Shown piece after piece: positions 14,592-22,265 of a DNA stretch of 24,220 nucleotides. This DNA is from JBDNDK01 sp046719185. Its GTDB lineage: Bacteria; Armatimonadota; UBA5829. The position numbers and the translations under genes are program-made. The DNA is taken from assembly GCA_046719185.1 (NCBI GenBank), contig JBDNDK010000019.1:1-24220 (forward strand), given 5' to 3'. The notes under the pieces are model-generated. The model was not told the DNA's origin. It made no database searches and worked only from the letters and a program-made list of their open reading frames with translations. Numbering within the stretch: position 1 is the first letter of the stretch; each line of letters opens with the position of its first letter.

Positions 14592-15650
14592 TTAAGCACT
14601 AGCTACATATTCAGCAACAAGATCACCAACCTCAGTGGTTGAGTATCCCATTTTGCCAGCACTTAAGCTTTTTAATTTTTCACTTGTTACAAAAGCAATT
14701 GCTTTGTCAACTAGCTCTGCAGCCTTATCTTCTTTTAGAGTTTCAAGCATCATCTGAAGGGCACCAATTGCTGCAAGTGGATTAATAACATTCTGACCAG
14801 TGTATTTTGGTGCAGATCCACCAATAGGCTCAAACATTGAAACACCGTTAGGGTTAATATTTCCGCCAGCAGCAATGCCCATACCGCCTTGAGTCATAGC
14901 TCCAAGGTCTGTAATAATATCACCAAACATATTATCTGTTACAATCACATCAAACCACTCAGGATTTTTAACCATCCACATAGTAGTAGCATCAACATGT
15001 GCATAATCTGTTTCTACATCTGGATATTCAGGAGCTATTTCATAGAATGTTCTTTCCCAGAGGTCAAAAGCATAGGTGAGAACATTAGTTTTACCACAAA
15101 GTGTAAGTTTCTTTCTTTTATTTCTCTTTTGGCAGTATTCAAAAGCATATCTAAGACATCTTTCAACACCTTTTCTTGTGTTAATTGATTCTTGAACAGC
15201 AACCTCATCTAAAGTGCCTTTTTTGAGAACTCCGCCAGCACCAGCATAAAGACCTTCTGTGTTTTCTCTTACAACTACATAGTCTATATCTGCAGGTGTT
15301 TTATCTTTTAATGGTGTTTCCACACCCGGATAAAGCTTTACAGGCCTCAAGTTGATGTATTGGTCAAGACCAAATCTGAGTGTAAGCAAGATACCTTTTT
15401 CTAGGATACCGGGTTTTACATCTGGATGACCAATTGCACCAAGGAAAATTGCATCATATTTTTTCATTTCTTCAATTGCATTTTCCGGCAGCACCTCACC
15501 AGTTTTTAGGTATCTGTCTCCACCCCAATCATAGTGAGTCAGTTCATATTTGAATCCACATTTGCTTGCAGCAGCATCAAGCACTTTCAACCCTTCCTGC
15601 ACTACCTCAGGACCAGTGCCATCTCCACCTATAACAGCTATTTTATGCAT
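14592..15650 (-). CDS. leuB: 3-isopropylmalate dehydrogenase-like beta-decarboxylating dehydrogenase
   Basis: A 352-residue member of the isocitrate/isopropylmalate/tartrate dehydrogenase family. It has GGDGTGPEVV (8-17), the substrate-loop arginines in LLTLRFGLDQYINLRPV, VVRENTEGLYAG, the catalytic Lys segment CGKTNVL, the metal-ligand aspartates in DNMFGDIITDLGAM and a C-terminal NAD-contact loop. LeuB in leucine synthesis is the most likely role, with ilvE about 8 kb away as the only related gene here. Two points are atypical: the cofactor loop reads EPIGGSAPKYTG instead of the usual EP(V/I)HGSAPDIAG, and DQYINLRP resembles D-malate/tartrate dehydrogenases. The start is ATG 15650 with GGAGG six bases upstream (complement of 15657-15661). 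leuC and leuD are absent. Confidence 0.82.
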   Translation of the reverse strand: MHKIAVIGGDGTGPEVVQEGLKVLDAAASKCGFKYELTHYDWGGDRYLKTGEVLPENAIEEMKKYDAIFLGAIGHPDVKPGILEKGILLTLRFGLDQYINLRPVKLYPGVETPLKDKTPADIDYVVVRENTEGLYAGAGGVLKKGTLDEVAVQESINTRKGVERCLRYAFEYCQKRNKRKKLTLCGKTNVLTYAFDLWERTFYEIAPEYPDVETDYAHVDATTMWMVKNPEWFDVIVTDNMFGDIITDLGAMTQGGMGIAAGGNINPNGVSMFEPIGGSAPKYTGQNVINPLAAIGALQMMLETLKEDKAAELVDKAIAFVTSEKLKSLSAGKMGYSTTEVGDLVAEYVASA

Positions 15651-15830
15651 CAACAGCCTCCATATAAATATTTTAAGTAAGCATTGCAAATATGCCCTAT
15701 TATTATGTGATATAATACTCTTTATTGCTAATAAATGGAAGATGCTTTACATATATAATACAATTATATGTATGAAGGATAATATAAATTATCTATATCA
15801 ATAAACTGTATATAGGTGATTTGACAAAAA

Positions 15831-15859
15831 TTGACAATCAGCTTAAGTTGTGATAAAAT
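15831..15859 (+). promoter_or_regulatory. Strong promoter for the WYL regulator
   Basis: A perfect TTGACA (15831-15836), a 17-base spacer and TAAAAT (15854-15859) preceded by an extended TG (15851-15852). A second TTGACA lies ten bases upstream (15821-15826). The expected transcript has a leader of about 110 bases before the ATG. Confidence 0.78.
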
Positions 15860-15889
15860 AATTTTAATAGTAATGTATATTTGTAATAT

Positions 15890-15920
15890 TCAAACTATTT
15901 CTGTCCTTAATACAGTTTGA
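15890..15920 (+). promoter_or_regulatory. Inverted repeat in the leader of the WYL regulator gene
   Basis: TCAAACT (15890-15896) is mirrored by AGTTTGA (15914-15920), with a related TCAAAGTTTG about ten bases further on. It lies about 30-60 bases downstream of the -10 box. It could be an autoregulatory operator or a leader hairpin; nothing in the sequence decides between them. Confidence 0.35.
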
Positions 15921-15974
15921 TAATTCAAAGTTTGGTTCTTTTTGACCTATTGATTTGATTCAGGTGGGATAAAT

Positions 15975-16994
15975 ATGACTAAATCAAAATTGATTATAGA
16001 TTTAATGAACATTCTAAAGAATGAACCAGGTCTAACTGTTAATGAATTATCTACAAGACTCAAAAGGTCAGAAAGAACTGTTTATAGATGGCTCAAAGAA
16101 CTTACCACTAGTATAAATGCTCCTATATATTGCCTATCAGGTGGATATTATATTGCTGATGCTCCTGAAAATACTTTTACTCAATTATCTCTTGAAGAAT
16201 TGATTGTTACCAAAATTGCTTTATCCACGCCTCCAGTGTCTTGTTGCCCGTATGCTGAGCCGGCATGGATAAAAATTAGAGACACAAGCTCTTGGGAAAA
16301 TCTTGAATCAATGGAAAGAGAAATAAGTAAATTTGTTGTGGATGTTGAAGGAGCAAAAGTCGATATTCCCAGCGAAATATTTAAAATTATAAACGATTCC
16401 TTGATATATGGAAGAGTGTTAAAAGCTCACTACAGATCAAGAAAAGATAAATTAATCAAAGAATATACTCTTTTCCCTTATGCTGTTACATTTAGAATGC
16501 ACAGCTACTACCTTATTGCATACTGCAAGGAGCATGAAGAAGTAAGAACATTTAGAATATCCAGATTTATTTCACTTGCAGAAACAAATGAAAAATTTGA
16601 AAAACCTGACAACTTCTCAGTTGAACAATACTTCAAATTTTCATGGGGTGTATATACTGGAGCCAAACCAGTTACTGCAAGAATTAAATTTGATGCAGAG
16701 GTAGCTGATTTAATTTGTGAAAGCAAGAGGAGTTCTACACAGGTATTATTCCCTCAGACTGATGGAAGTGTTATTTATCAAGTATCTGTGTGTGATATAG
16801 AAGAGCTTGGCAGATGGGTAATGAGCTATGGCAAATATGCAGAAGTTTTGGAACCTGCTTCATTAAGAGAATATATCTATAATAATGCCATATCTATGGC
16901 AGAAAAACATTCAGAGCCTATTTCAAATGAAAGAACAGAGATGCTTACAGATTCATTATTTAGCTCATTGGGATTTGAAGATACAGTAGAATAA
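15975..16994 (+). CDS. WYL-domain helix-turn-helix transcriptional regulator
   Basis: A 339-residue DNA-binding regulator. An N-terminal HTH_11-type winged helix (about residues 1-60, with LTVNELSTRLKRSERTVYRWLKEL as the recognition region, followed by the wing APIYCLSGGYYIA) leads to a WYL domain (about 140-215). There the name-giving residues read YYL (FPYAVTFRMHSYYLIAYCKE), and the conserved arginines appear in VRTFRISRF. A WCX-type C-terminal extension follows, with ELGRWVMSYGKYAEVLEPASLREYI. Such proteins usually sense nucleic acids or small ligands and control DNA damage, defence or metabolic genes. No obvious target gene adjoins it. AGGTGGG (15962-15968) precedes the ATG. Confidence 0.93.
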   Translation: MTKSKLIIDLMNILKNEPGLTVNELSTRLKRSERTVYRWLKELTTSINAPIYCLSGGYYIADAPENTFTQLSLEELIVTKIALSTPPVSCCPYAEPAWIKIRDTSSWENLESMEREISKFVVDVEGAKVDIPSEIFKIINDSLIYGRVLKAHYRSRKDKLIKEYTLFPYAVTFRMHSYYLIAYCKEHEEVRTFRISRFISLAETNEKFEKPDNFSVEQYFKFSWGVYTGAKPVTARIKFDAEVADLICESKRSSTQVLFPQTDGSVIYQVSVCDIEELGRWVMSYGKYAEVLEPASLREYIYNNAISMAEKHSEPISNERTEMLTDSLFSSLGFEDTVE

Positions 16995-17011
16995 TTTGAA
17001 GAATTTCAAAA

Positions 17012-17089
17012 TGGGGCGAGAAATGGGATTCGAACCCACGACCTCCAGGGCCACAACCTGGCGCTCTAACCGACTGAGCTACTCCCGCC
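17012..17089 (-). tRNA. tRNA-His (anticodon GTG), CCA encoded
   Basis: Read on the minus strand: acceptor GCGGGAG/TTCTCGC with two G-U pairs, D stem GCTC/GAGC, anticodon stem CCAGG/CCTGG with loop TTGTGGC (anticodon GTG), T stem GTGGG/CCCAT containing one G-U pair, with loop TTCGAAT, and an encoded CCA (17012-17014). An extra 5' G (G-1, base 17089) faces discriminator C73 (base 17015), the histidine-tRNA identity element. This confirms the assignment. Confidence 0.97.
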
Positions 17090-17107
17090 ATACATTCACT
17101 AGAATAT

Positions 17108-17135
17108 ATTATACTTTTTATTCATAATAAGTCAA
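17108..17135 (-). promoter_or_regulatory. Promoter for tRNA-His
   Basis: On the minus strand TTGACT (17130-17135), a 16-base spacer and a perfect TATAAT (17108-17113). The -10 box ends 18 bases upstream of the tRNA 5' end. Confidence 0.7.
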
Positions 17136-17161
17136 ATTTTAATGGTGTAAATTATACAAAA

Positions 17162-17192
17162 AACATCCGCTTCAATGTAAGAAGCGGATGTT
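17162..17192. terminator. Bidirectional rho-independent terminator
   Basis: AACATCCGCTTC (17162-17173) and GAAGCGGATGTT (17181-17192) form a perfect 12-bp stem with a 7-base loop. On the minus strand the stem runs into a T tract, 28 bases after the stop of the large secreted protein. On the plus strand it is followed by GATTTTTTT, so it can also stop transcription from the WYL gene. Confidence 0.92.
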
Positions 17193-17219
17193 GATTTTTT
17201 TATAGTTACCTATATATGT

Positions 17220-19238
17220 TTAGTTTTGTTTCTTGATATCAGATGCTGATTCTACCCAAAGTATTCTTGCACCAGATGCATCTTTAACACCAACAACACC
17301 TCTTACACTTACGATGATGTTGTTAGCTACAACTGCAGATGGCAAGCTAAATACACATTGAACCTCTAAGTTTGAACCAGAACCGTCATCAATAAAGAAT
17401 TTTTTGTTAGCTGCGTCTGGGCTTACTACTTTTCCAGCTACTGTTACAAACAAACCTACATTTGTAAGACCATAAGCAGGATTTGTTGCAGGCTGAGCAC
17501 CAAACTGATTTCCACCAACAGCTTTTACATTCATACCAAGTGGTTTTGGTACTGTAGTACCAGACTTGTTCATCTGTCCAATGCCCACAAGCATTGCTTC
17601 TCCATCAACAACATTCAGTGTTCCGAAGAATGTTACCAAGTCTCCAACAGCTAGACCACCAGGATAGTCACCAGCACTATAAGCTAACTTAATACCAGCA
17701 ACTCTGTTTTGATCTTGAACATATGTGAAATCAGCATATTGTCCTAAATCATCATCATATCCTGTATATGTAACAACCTTTGGATTAGCCATGAAGTATG
17801 TAAAGTATTTGGTGCCTTTCTTTACATCAGCAAGAGAGGCAGTATTACCATATTGTGAAACTATAGCACTTCTCTTGTAAACTGAATAAACACCAGTTGT
17901 TGGGTCTGCTACTAATGCATATGCGGTATCACCTTTAATGTTAAGTGCAAGAATTCTTGCACCAGCTTGAGGTATACCAGCATCATTTATTGCCATATCA
18001 TTAACATAAGGTATTTCAAATTTTACATATACTCTATCAAGTGGGAATGAATATGTGTATGTTGATTCACCAGATACTCCATACCATCCACTACCATCAT
18101 TAGAATTAGCAGCTAAAGCTGATACCCAAATTGGTCCGCCATAATCATCACCAGTTCTCTTAGGGAATAAATGTCCGCCTTTTTGAGAAACAACACCTTG
18201 CTTAGGATCTTCAAATGTTGGAGTAAAGAGACCGCCGTTTGCTGGGTCACCTGTCCATGTTAGTATCATGTTGTGCCATACAGTAGGTGATCCGTATCCT
18301 TGTCCTCTACCACCATACCATAATTTTTTGTTTACAGAATCATATCCAAGTGGAGCTGAAGGTCTGCCTATACCAAAATATGTTGATGTAGTAGGATTTG
18401 TTCCATTAACTGCTCCTGCTCTTGCTGTAGCTTCTTTGAAAGCTGTGAGTCCATATTGGTTGTTTGAATTTTCATATGAATAGAAAACAGCCCATTGATT
18501 GTTCTCAACATATTCTATGCCATATACTTTATGACCAATTCCCCAGCTTGATGTAGGAGCATTATCAGTACTGATTCTGGTAATATTTCCACTTTCAGGA
18601 TCATATTTCCATGCCCATTGATTTTTCCAAGCATTGTCAGCACCATTCATTGTCCAAACAACACCGCCAGCTGGATGAGATGCAATTGTTTCAATCTTGT
18701 TAGCAGTATTCCAAACTATTCCAGTGTATTCTTTAACAACATAAACTGCCCAATCACCAGAGCTGGTAGGATCAGGTCTGATCTGAATTATTCTCCAGTT
18801 GTGGCCAGGGTTGTAGTTCCATTGGTTTTCAACCCAGTTTTGAACACCATATACACACACATTATCATCAGCATCTTTACCAAGAACTAGTCTTGTGATA
18901 CTACCCTGAACATTCTGTCCTGTTTGTGTTGTAGATCCATCAGTTTTTCTGCAGTTCTGAAGATCTATGTCATATCTTGTGTAGCTTGAACCACTTGGAG
19001 TGAAGATTGTTACATAACCTTTGTCATTTTCAAATTGACAGTTATTTGTTGTAACAAATATTCTTCCACTGCTATCTACAACCATGTCATTGTTAGGTGA
19101 TCTGCTTCTATCAGATAAACCAGACAAATATTGTATAGCATTGGCTCCATCACCAATCTTTGTCCATTGGGCAAAAGATGATGCGGATAAACTCATAGCA
19201 AATGCTATAAGCAGGAGTAAAACGAATATTCGTTTCAT
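17220..19238 (-). CDS. Large secreted protein with a propeller-like N-terminal region and a C-terminal OB-fold-like domain, function unknown
   Basis: A 672-residue exported protein. The signal peptide starts MKRIF, has a long Leu-rich core and probably ends after SSFA. The N-terminal two thirds are rich in Trp, Gly, Asn and Tyr, with recurring units of the kind VDSSGRIFVTTNN and KIETIASHPAGGVVWTMNG, suggesting a beta-propeller or sugar-binding-like surface domain. The last third contains SLADVKKGTKYFTYF and then GLFVTVAGKVVSPDAANKKFFIDDGSG and VSVRGVVGVKDASGARILWV, an OB-fold pattern often seen in secreted proteins of Armatimonadota-like genomes (from memory). No LPXTG, PEP-CTERM or SLH anchor is visible. 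The start is ATG 19238 with a GGGAGGG site (complement of 19250-19256) about 11 bases upstream, directly before the signal peptide. It is monocistronic, between its own promoter and a strong terminator. Confidence 0.88.
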   Translation of the reverse strand: MKRIFVLLLLIAFAMSLSASSFAQWTKIGDGANAIQYLSGLSDRSRSPNNDMVVDSSGRIFVTTNNCQFENDKGYVTIFTPSGSSYTRYDIDLQNCRKTDGSTTQTGQNVQGSITRLVLGKDADDNVCVYGVQNWVENQWNYNPGHNWRIIQIRPDPTSSGDWAVYVVKEYTGIVWNTANKIETIASHPAGGVVWTMNGADNAWKNQWAWKYDPESGNITRISTDNAPTSSWGIGHKVYGIEYVENNQWAVFYSYENSNNQYGLTAFKEATARAGAVNGTNPTTSTYFGIGRPSAPLGYDSVNKKLWYGGRGQGYGSPTVWHNMILTWTGDPANGGLFTPTFEDPKQGVVSQKGGHLFPKRTGDDYGGPIWVSALAANSNDGSGWYGVSGESTYTYSFPLDRVYVKFEIPYVNDMAINDAGIPQAGARILALNIKGDTAYALVADPTTGVYSVYKRSAIVSQYGNTASLADVKKGTKYFTYFMANPKVVTYTGYDDDLGQYADFTYVQDQNRVAGIKLAYSAGDYPGGLAVGDLVTFFGTLNVVDGEAMLVGIGQMNKSGTTVPKPLGMNVKAVGGNQFGAQPATNPAYGLTNVGLFVTVAGKVVSPDAANKKFFIDDGSGSNLEVQCVFSLPSAVVANNIIVSVRGVVGVKDASGARILWVESASDIKKQN

Positions 19239-19300
19239 TTTAAATTTATCCCTCCCATATAGTATGGATTTTTTTGTTAACACTACCTTTTTTATGTAGA

Positions 19301-19330
19301 GGCTTTCTGTCCGGCCACAGGCAGAAAGCC
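19301..19330 (-). promoter_or_regulatory. GC-rich hairpin in the 5' leader of the secreted-protein mRNA
   Basis: On the minus strand GGCTTTCTG (19322-19330) pairs with CAGAAAGCC (19301-19309). A further CC/GG pair inside the loop is possible. It stands about 60 bases upstream of the ATG, in a leader otherwise very AT-rich, and is not followed by a T tract. It may stabilise the mRNA or be part of a regulatory fold. I cannot match it to a known riboswitch. Confidence 0.6.
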
Positions 19331-19363
19331 CACATATATGGTATTTGCAACAATACTAATATA

Positions 19364-19392
19364 GTCTTACCATGCAAATAGGTGTTTGTCAA
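19364..19392 (-). promoter_or_regulatory. Probable promoter of the large secreted-protein gene
   Basis: On the minus strand a perfect TTGACA (19387-19392), a 17-base spacer and TAAGAC (19364-19369) with an extended TG one base upstream. The -10 box is weak, but the TG compensates. It would give a leader of about 120 bases that includes the GC-rich hairpin. Confidence 0.5.
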
Positions 19393-19597
19393 CCAAAATT
19401 TTGAAAAATATTTACAAATAATTGTATTGATATGTAAACATTAAAATGTCACAGTGGTATCATATACCATACCAAAAATCTCTTTGATGTTATTAAAGTG
19501 TGGCAATTCATATTGATTGCTTTTTTGAAAATTATATGAATGCTCATCAATGTAGTTCAGAAATTAGAGAAATATTGTGGGGAATAGCAGTGTGTTT

Positions 19598-19660
19598 ATA
19601 AAAATGACACAGAGTACATTATATTATTTTCTAAAATGTTTTATAGTACTTCTGTGTCAT
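19598..19660 (-). terminator. Rho-independent terminator of the clpC operon
   Basis: On the minus strand ATGACACAGAAGTAC (19646-19660) pairs with GTACTCTGTGTCAT (19604-19617) with one bulged A. Pairing may continue in the AT-rich interior, and the stem is followed by TTTTTAT. It begins 9 bases after the clpC stop codon. Confidence 0.85.
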
Positions 19661-19669
19661 ACAATTTAT

Positions 19670-22144
19670 CTATGATTGTTTACTTTCCATTTGCAAACTT
19701 GTAAGATCTGCATTTTTTGTGAAATAAATTTTTCCATCTTCAACTTCTATCCTTATAGTATCTCCTTGGGTGAATCTACCAAGTAAAATTTCTTCACTCA
19801 ATGGGTCTTCTATAAGTCTTTGAATGGCTCTTCTTAATGGTCTCGCTCCATATTGTGGATCAAATCCTTCAGCACTAAGCATATCTTTAACTTCCCTAGA
19901 TACTTCAAGCTCCATTCCTTGGTTTACCACTTGCTGTCTTACTTTATCTATCATAAGATCAACAATTTGAATTATCTCATCTTTTGTAAGCTGATGGAAA
20001 ACTATTGTTTCATCAACTCTATTAATAAACTCAGGTCTGAATACTCTCTTCATTTCATCAGTGATTCTATTTTTCATACTGTCATAGCTTTTCTTTGATT
20101 CAGCCTCAGCATCACTATCCCTAAAACCAATACCACTACCAGATTGAATAGACTGAGCACCAATGTTACTTGTCATAATAATAATACTATTCTTAAAGTC
20201 AACAACTCTGCCCTGAGAATCTGTTAGTCTTCCATCTTCCATTACCTGTAATAGAATATTAAATACTTCAGGGTGAGCTTTTTCAATTTCATCAAGAAGT
20301 ATAACTGAATATGGTCTTCTTCTCACTGCCTCAGTAAGTTGTCCACCTTCATCATATCCAACATAACCCGGAGGTGCTCCAACCAATCTTGACACAGCAA
20401 ATCTTTCCATATATTCAGACATATCTATTCTAATCAAAGCATCTTCACTATCAAAAAGGAATTGTGCTAATGCTCTTGCAAGCTCTGTTTTACCTACACC
20501 AGTTGGACCCAAGAATATAAAGCTTCCCATAGGTCTTTTAGGATCTTTCATACCAGATCTTGATCTTCTCACTGCCTTAGAAACAGCAACTATAGCTTCA
20601 TGCTGACCTATCACTCTGCCATGAAGCACTTCTTCCATCTTTAGCAATTTTGCAGTTTCACCTTCAACTAATCTTGAAACAGGTATTCCAGTCCAGCTAT
20701 ATACTATATGAGCAATCTCATCTTCATTTACTATTGAAGGTTGATTTTTCTTGTCATCTGCCCATTTTTTTTCAAGTTCCGCTACTTTTTGGCTCATTTC
20801 ATACTCTTGAGTTCTCAAATCAGCAGCTTCATCATAATCATAATTTGTCTTTGTTGGTATTGCATTTAGTTGTGCTTGGATAGATGCAAGTTCCTGTTTT
20901 GCCTGTCTCAATTCGGTAGGAGGCATTGCAAGTCTTAATCTAACTCTTGAAGATGCTTCATCAATCAAGTCAATAGCCTTATCTGGCAATGACCTGTCTG
21001 TGATATATCTTGCTGATAGTTTTGCAGCAGCAATCAGAGCTTCATCACCAATTGTTACAGAATGATGTTTTTCATATCTATCTTTAAGACCTTTTAATAT
21101 CTGTATAGTTTCATCAAGAGATGGTTCTTGCACCTGCACAGGTTGGAATCTTCTTTCTAGTGCAGCATCTCTCTCAATATATTTTCTATATTCATCCATT
21201 GTTGTTGCACCAATGCATTGCAGCTCACCTCTAGCTAAAGCGGGTTTTAATATGTTGCTTGCATCAATAGCACCTTCAGCTGCACCAGCACCAACCAGAG
21301 TATGAAGCTCATCAATAAAAAGAATCACTTCACCAGAGGCTTTTCTTACCTCTTCCATAACTCTCTTCATTCTCTCTTCAAACTCACCTCTATATTTAGT
21401 GCCTGCAACAAGACCAGCTAGATCAAGTGCAACAATTCTCTTATCATATAATGTTTCTGGTATATCACCACTTACAATCCTTTGGGCTAGACCTTCTGCA
21501 ATAGCAGTTTTACCAACTCCCGGCTCACCAATCAAGCATGGATTATTTTTTGTTCTTCTTGAAAGAATCTGAACCACTCTTTCAATCTCTTTATCTCTGC
21601 CAATGCAAGGATCAAGTTTTTCTTGTCTAGCAAGTTCAGTGTAGTCTCTGCCAAATTCATCAAGGGTAGGGGTTCTAGATTTTTGTCTTGTTGATGTGAT
21701 CGCTGTTGTCTCACCTTCCTGAAGACCCATCACTTCTTTTCTAGTTTTTTCAAGGTCAACTCCAAGATCTCTCAGCACTCTGCCAGCAAGACCATCACCT
21801 TCCCTGATCAAGCCCAAAAGGAGATGTTCTGTGCCAATATAATTATTATTGAGGTTTCTGGATTCATCATAGGCAAGGTCAATCACTCTTTTTGCTCTTG
21901 GTGTAAGCTGCATATCCTGACCAAGTCTTCCGTCACCTCTTTTTATATGTTCTTCAATTTTAGTCCGAATTTTTTGGAGACTTACTCCCATTCTATCCAG
22001 AATCCGAGCTGCAACACAGTCTTGCTCTCTGACAAGACCAAGAAGCAAGTGTTCAGTTGAGACATAATTCTCTCCCAATCTTGCTGCTTCTTCCTGAGCA
22101 GATAACACTACTCTTTTAGCTCTTTCTGTAAATCTTTGCCACAT
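19670..22144 (-). CDS. clpC: ATP-dependent Clp protease ATP-binding subunit ClpC
   Basis: A Hsp100 unfoldase that feeds substrates to ClpP. The 824 residues show a double Clp_N domain (repeats near 3-70 and 78-145), AAA-1 with Walker A GEPGVGKT (206-213) and Walker B VILFIDE, a middle domain with a UVR-like coiled-coil element (about 433-468), AAA-2 with Walker A GPTGVGKT (546-553) and VILLDEIEKAHPEV, and a C-terminal small domain. The length and order match ClpC, not ClpB, whose middle domain is much longer. I start at the second ATG (22142-22144): the AAGGGG site lies nine bases upstream of it but directly abuts the first ATG (22151-22153). The gene is 121 bases downstream of mcsB and ends at a strong terminator. 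clpP is not in the window. Confidence 0.96.
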   Translation of the reverse strand: MWQRFTERAKRVVLSAQEEAARLGENYVSTEHLLLGLVREQDCVAARILDRMGVSLQKIRTKIEEHIKRGDGRLGQDMQLTPRAKRVIDLAYDESRNLNNNYIGTEHLLLGLIREGDGLAGRVLRDLGVDLEKTRKEVMGLQEGETTAITSTRQKSRTPTLDEFGRDYTELARQEKLDPCIGRDKEIERVVQILSRRTKNNPCLIGEPGVGKTAIAEGLAQRIVSGDIPETLYDKRIVALDLAGLVAGTKYRGEFEERMKRVMEEVRKASGEVILFIDELHTLVGAGAAEGAIDASNILKPALARGELQCIGATTMDEYRKYIERDAALERRFQPVQVQEPSLDETIQILKGLKDRYEKHHSVTIGDEALIAAAKLSARYITDRSLPDKAIDLIDEASSRVRLRLAMPPTELRQAKQELASIQAQLNAIPTKTNYDYDEAADLRTQEYEMSQKVAELEKKWADDKKNQPSIVNEDEIAHIVYSWTGIPVSRLVEGETAKLLKMEEVLHGRVIGQHEAIVAVSKAVRRSRSGMKDPKRPMGSFIFLGPTGVGKTELARALAQFLFDSEDALIRIDMSEYMERFAVSRLVGAPPGYVGYDEGGQLTEAVRRRPYSVILLDEIEKAHPEVFNILLQVMEDGRLTDSQGRVVDFKNSIIIMTSNIGAQSIQSGSGIGFRDSDAEAESKKSYDSMKNRITDEMKRVFRPEFINRVDETIVFHQLTKDEIIQIVDLMIDKVRQQVVNQGMELEVSREVKDMLSAEGFDPQYGARPLRRAIQRLIEDPLSEEILLGRFTQGDTIRIEVEDGKIYFTKNADLTSLQMESKQS

Positions 22145-22265
22145 ATAAATCATCCCCTTTCACTGCTTTTGGGCTCAATCTTTATTTTGTCATTAAAAAT
22201 ATCATTAAATCCTAAAGTTTAGTATTTTTTTGACGCTTTTGAAAAAGATACTGTTTCAATTTATT

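Larger units (their letters stand above)
15651..15974. other. Divergent intergenic region between the leuB-like and WYL regulator genes
   Basis: This 324-base AT-rich gap between divergent genes holds the ribosome site of the leuB-like gene at its left edge, no promoter I can defend for that gene, the strong plus-strand promoter at 15831-15859, a leader hairpin at 15890-15920 and the ribosome site of the regulator (AGGTGGG, 15962-15968). I see no small gene in it. Confidence 0.7.
19239..19669. other. Intergenic region between clpC and the large secreted-protein gene
   Basis: A 431-base gap with both neighbours on the minus strand. From right to left it contains the clpC terminator (19598-19660), a 15-base perfect-arm palindrome TGGTATCATATACCA (19455-19469), a promoter (19364-19392), a GC-rich leader hairpin (19301-19330) and the ribosome site of the secreted protein. 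No credible small gene is present. Confidence 0.75.

Noticed and set aside
19299..19331. Leader hairpin as a cyclic-di-GMP or other known riboswitch
   Set aside because: I cannot find the conserved loops or a second and third helix of any riboswitch class that I know; only one hairpin is visible.
22200..22245. A CGTCAAA heptad on the minus strand upstream of clpC, resembling a CtsR half-site
   Set aside because: CtsR boxes need a tandem heptad repeat with a three-base spacing. Only one half-site is present, in an A-rich stretch where it can occur by chance.
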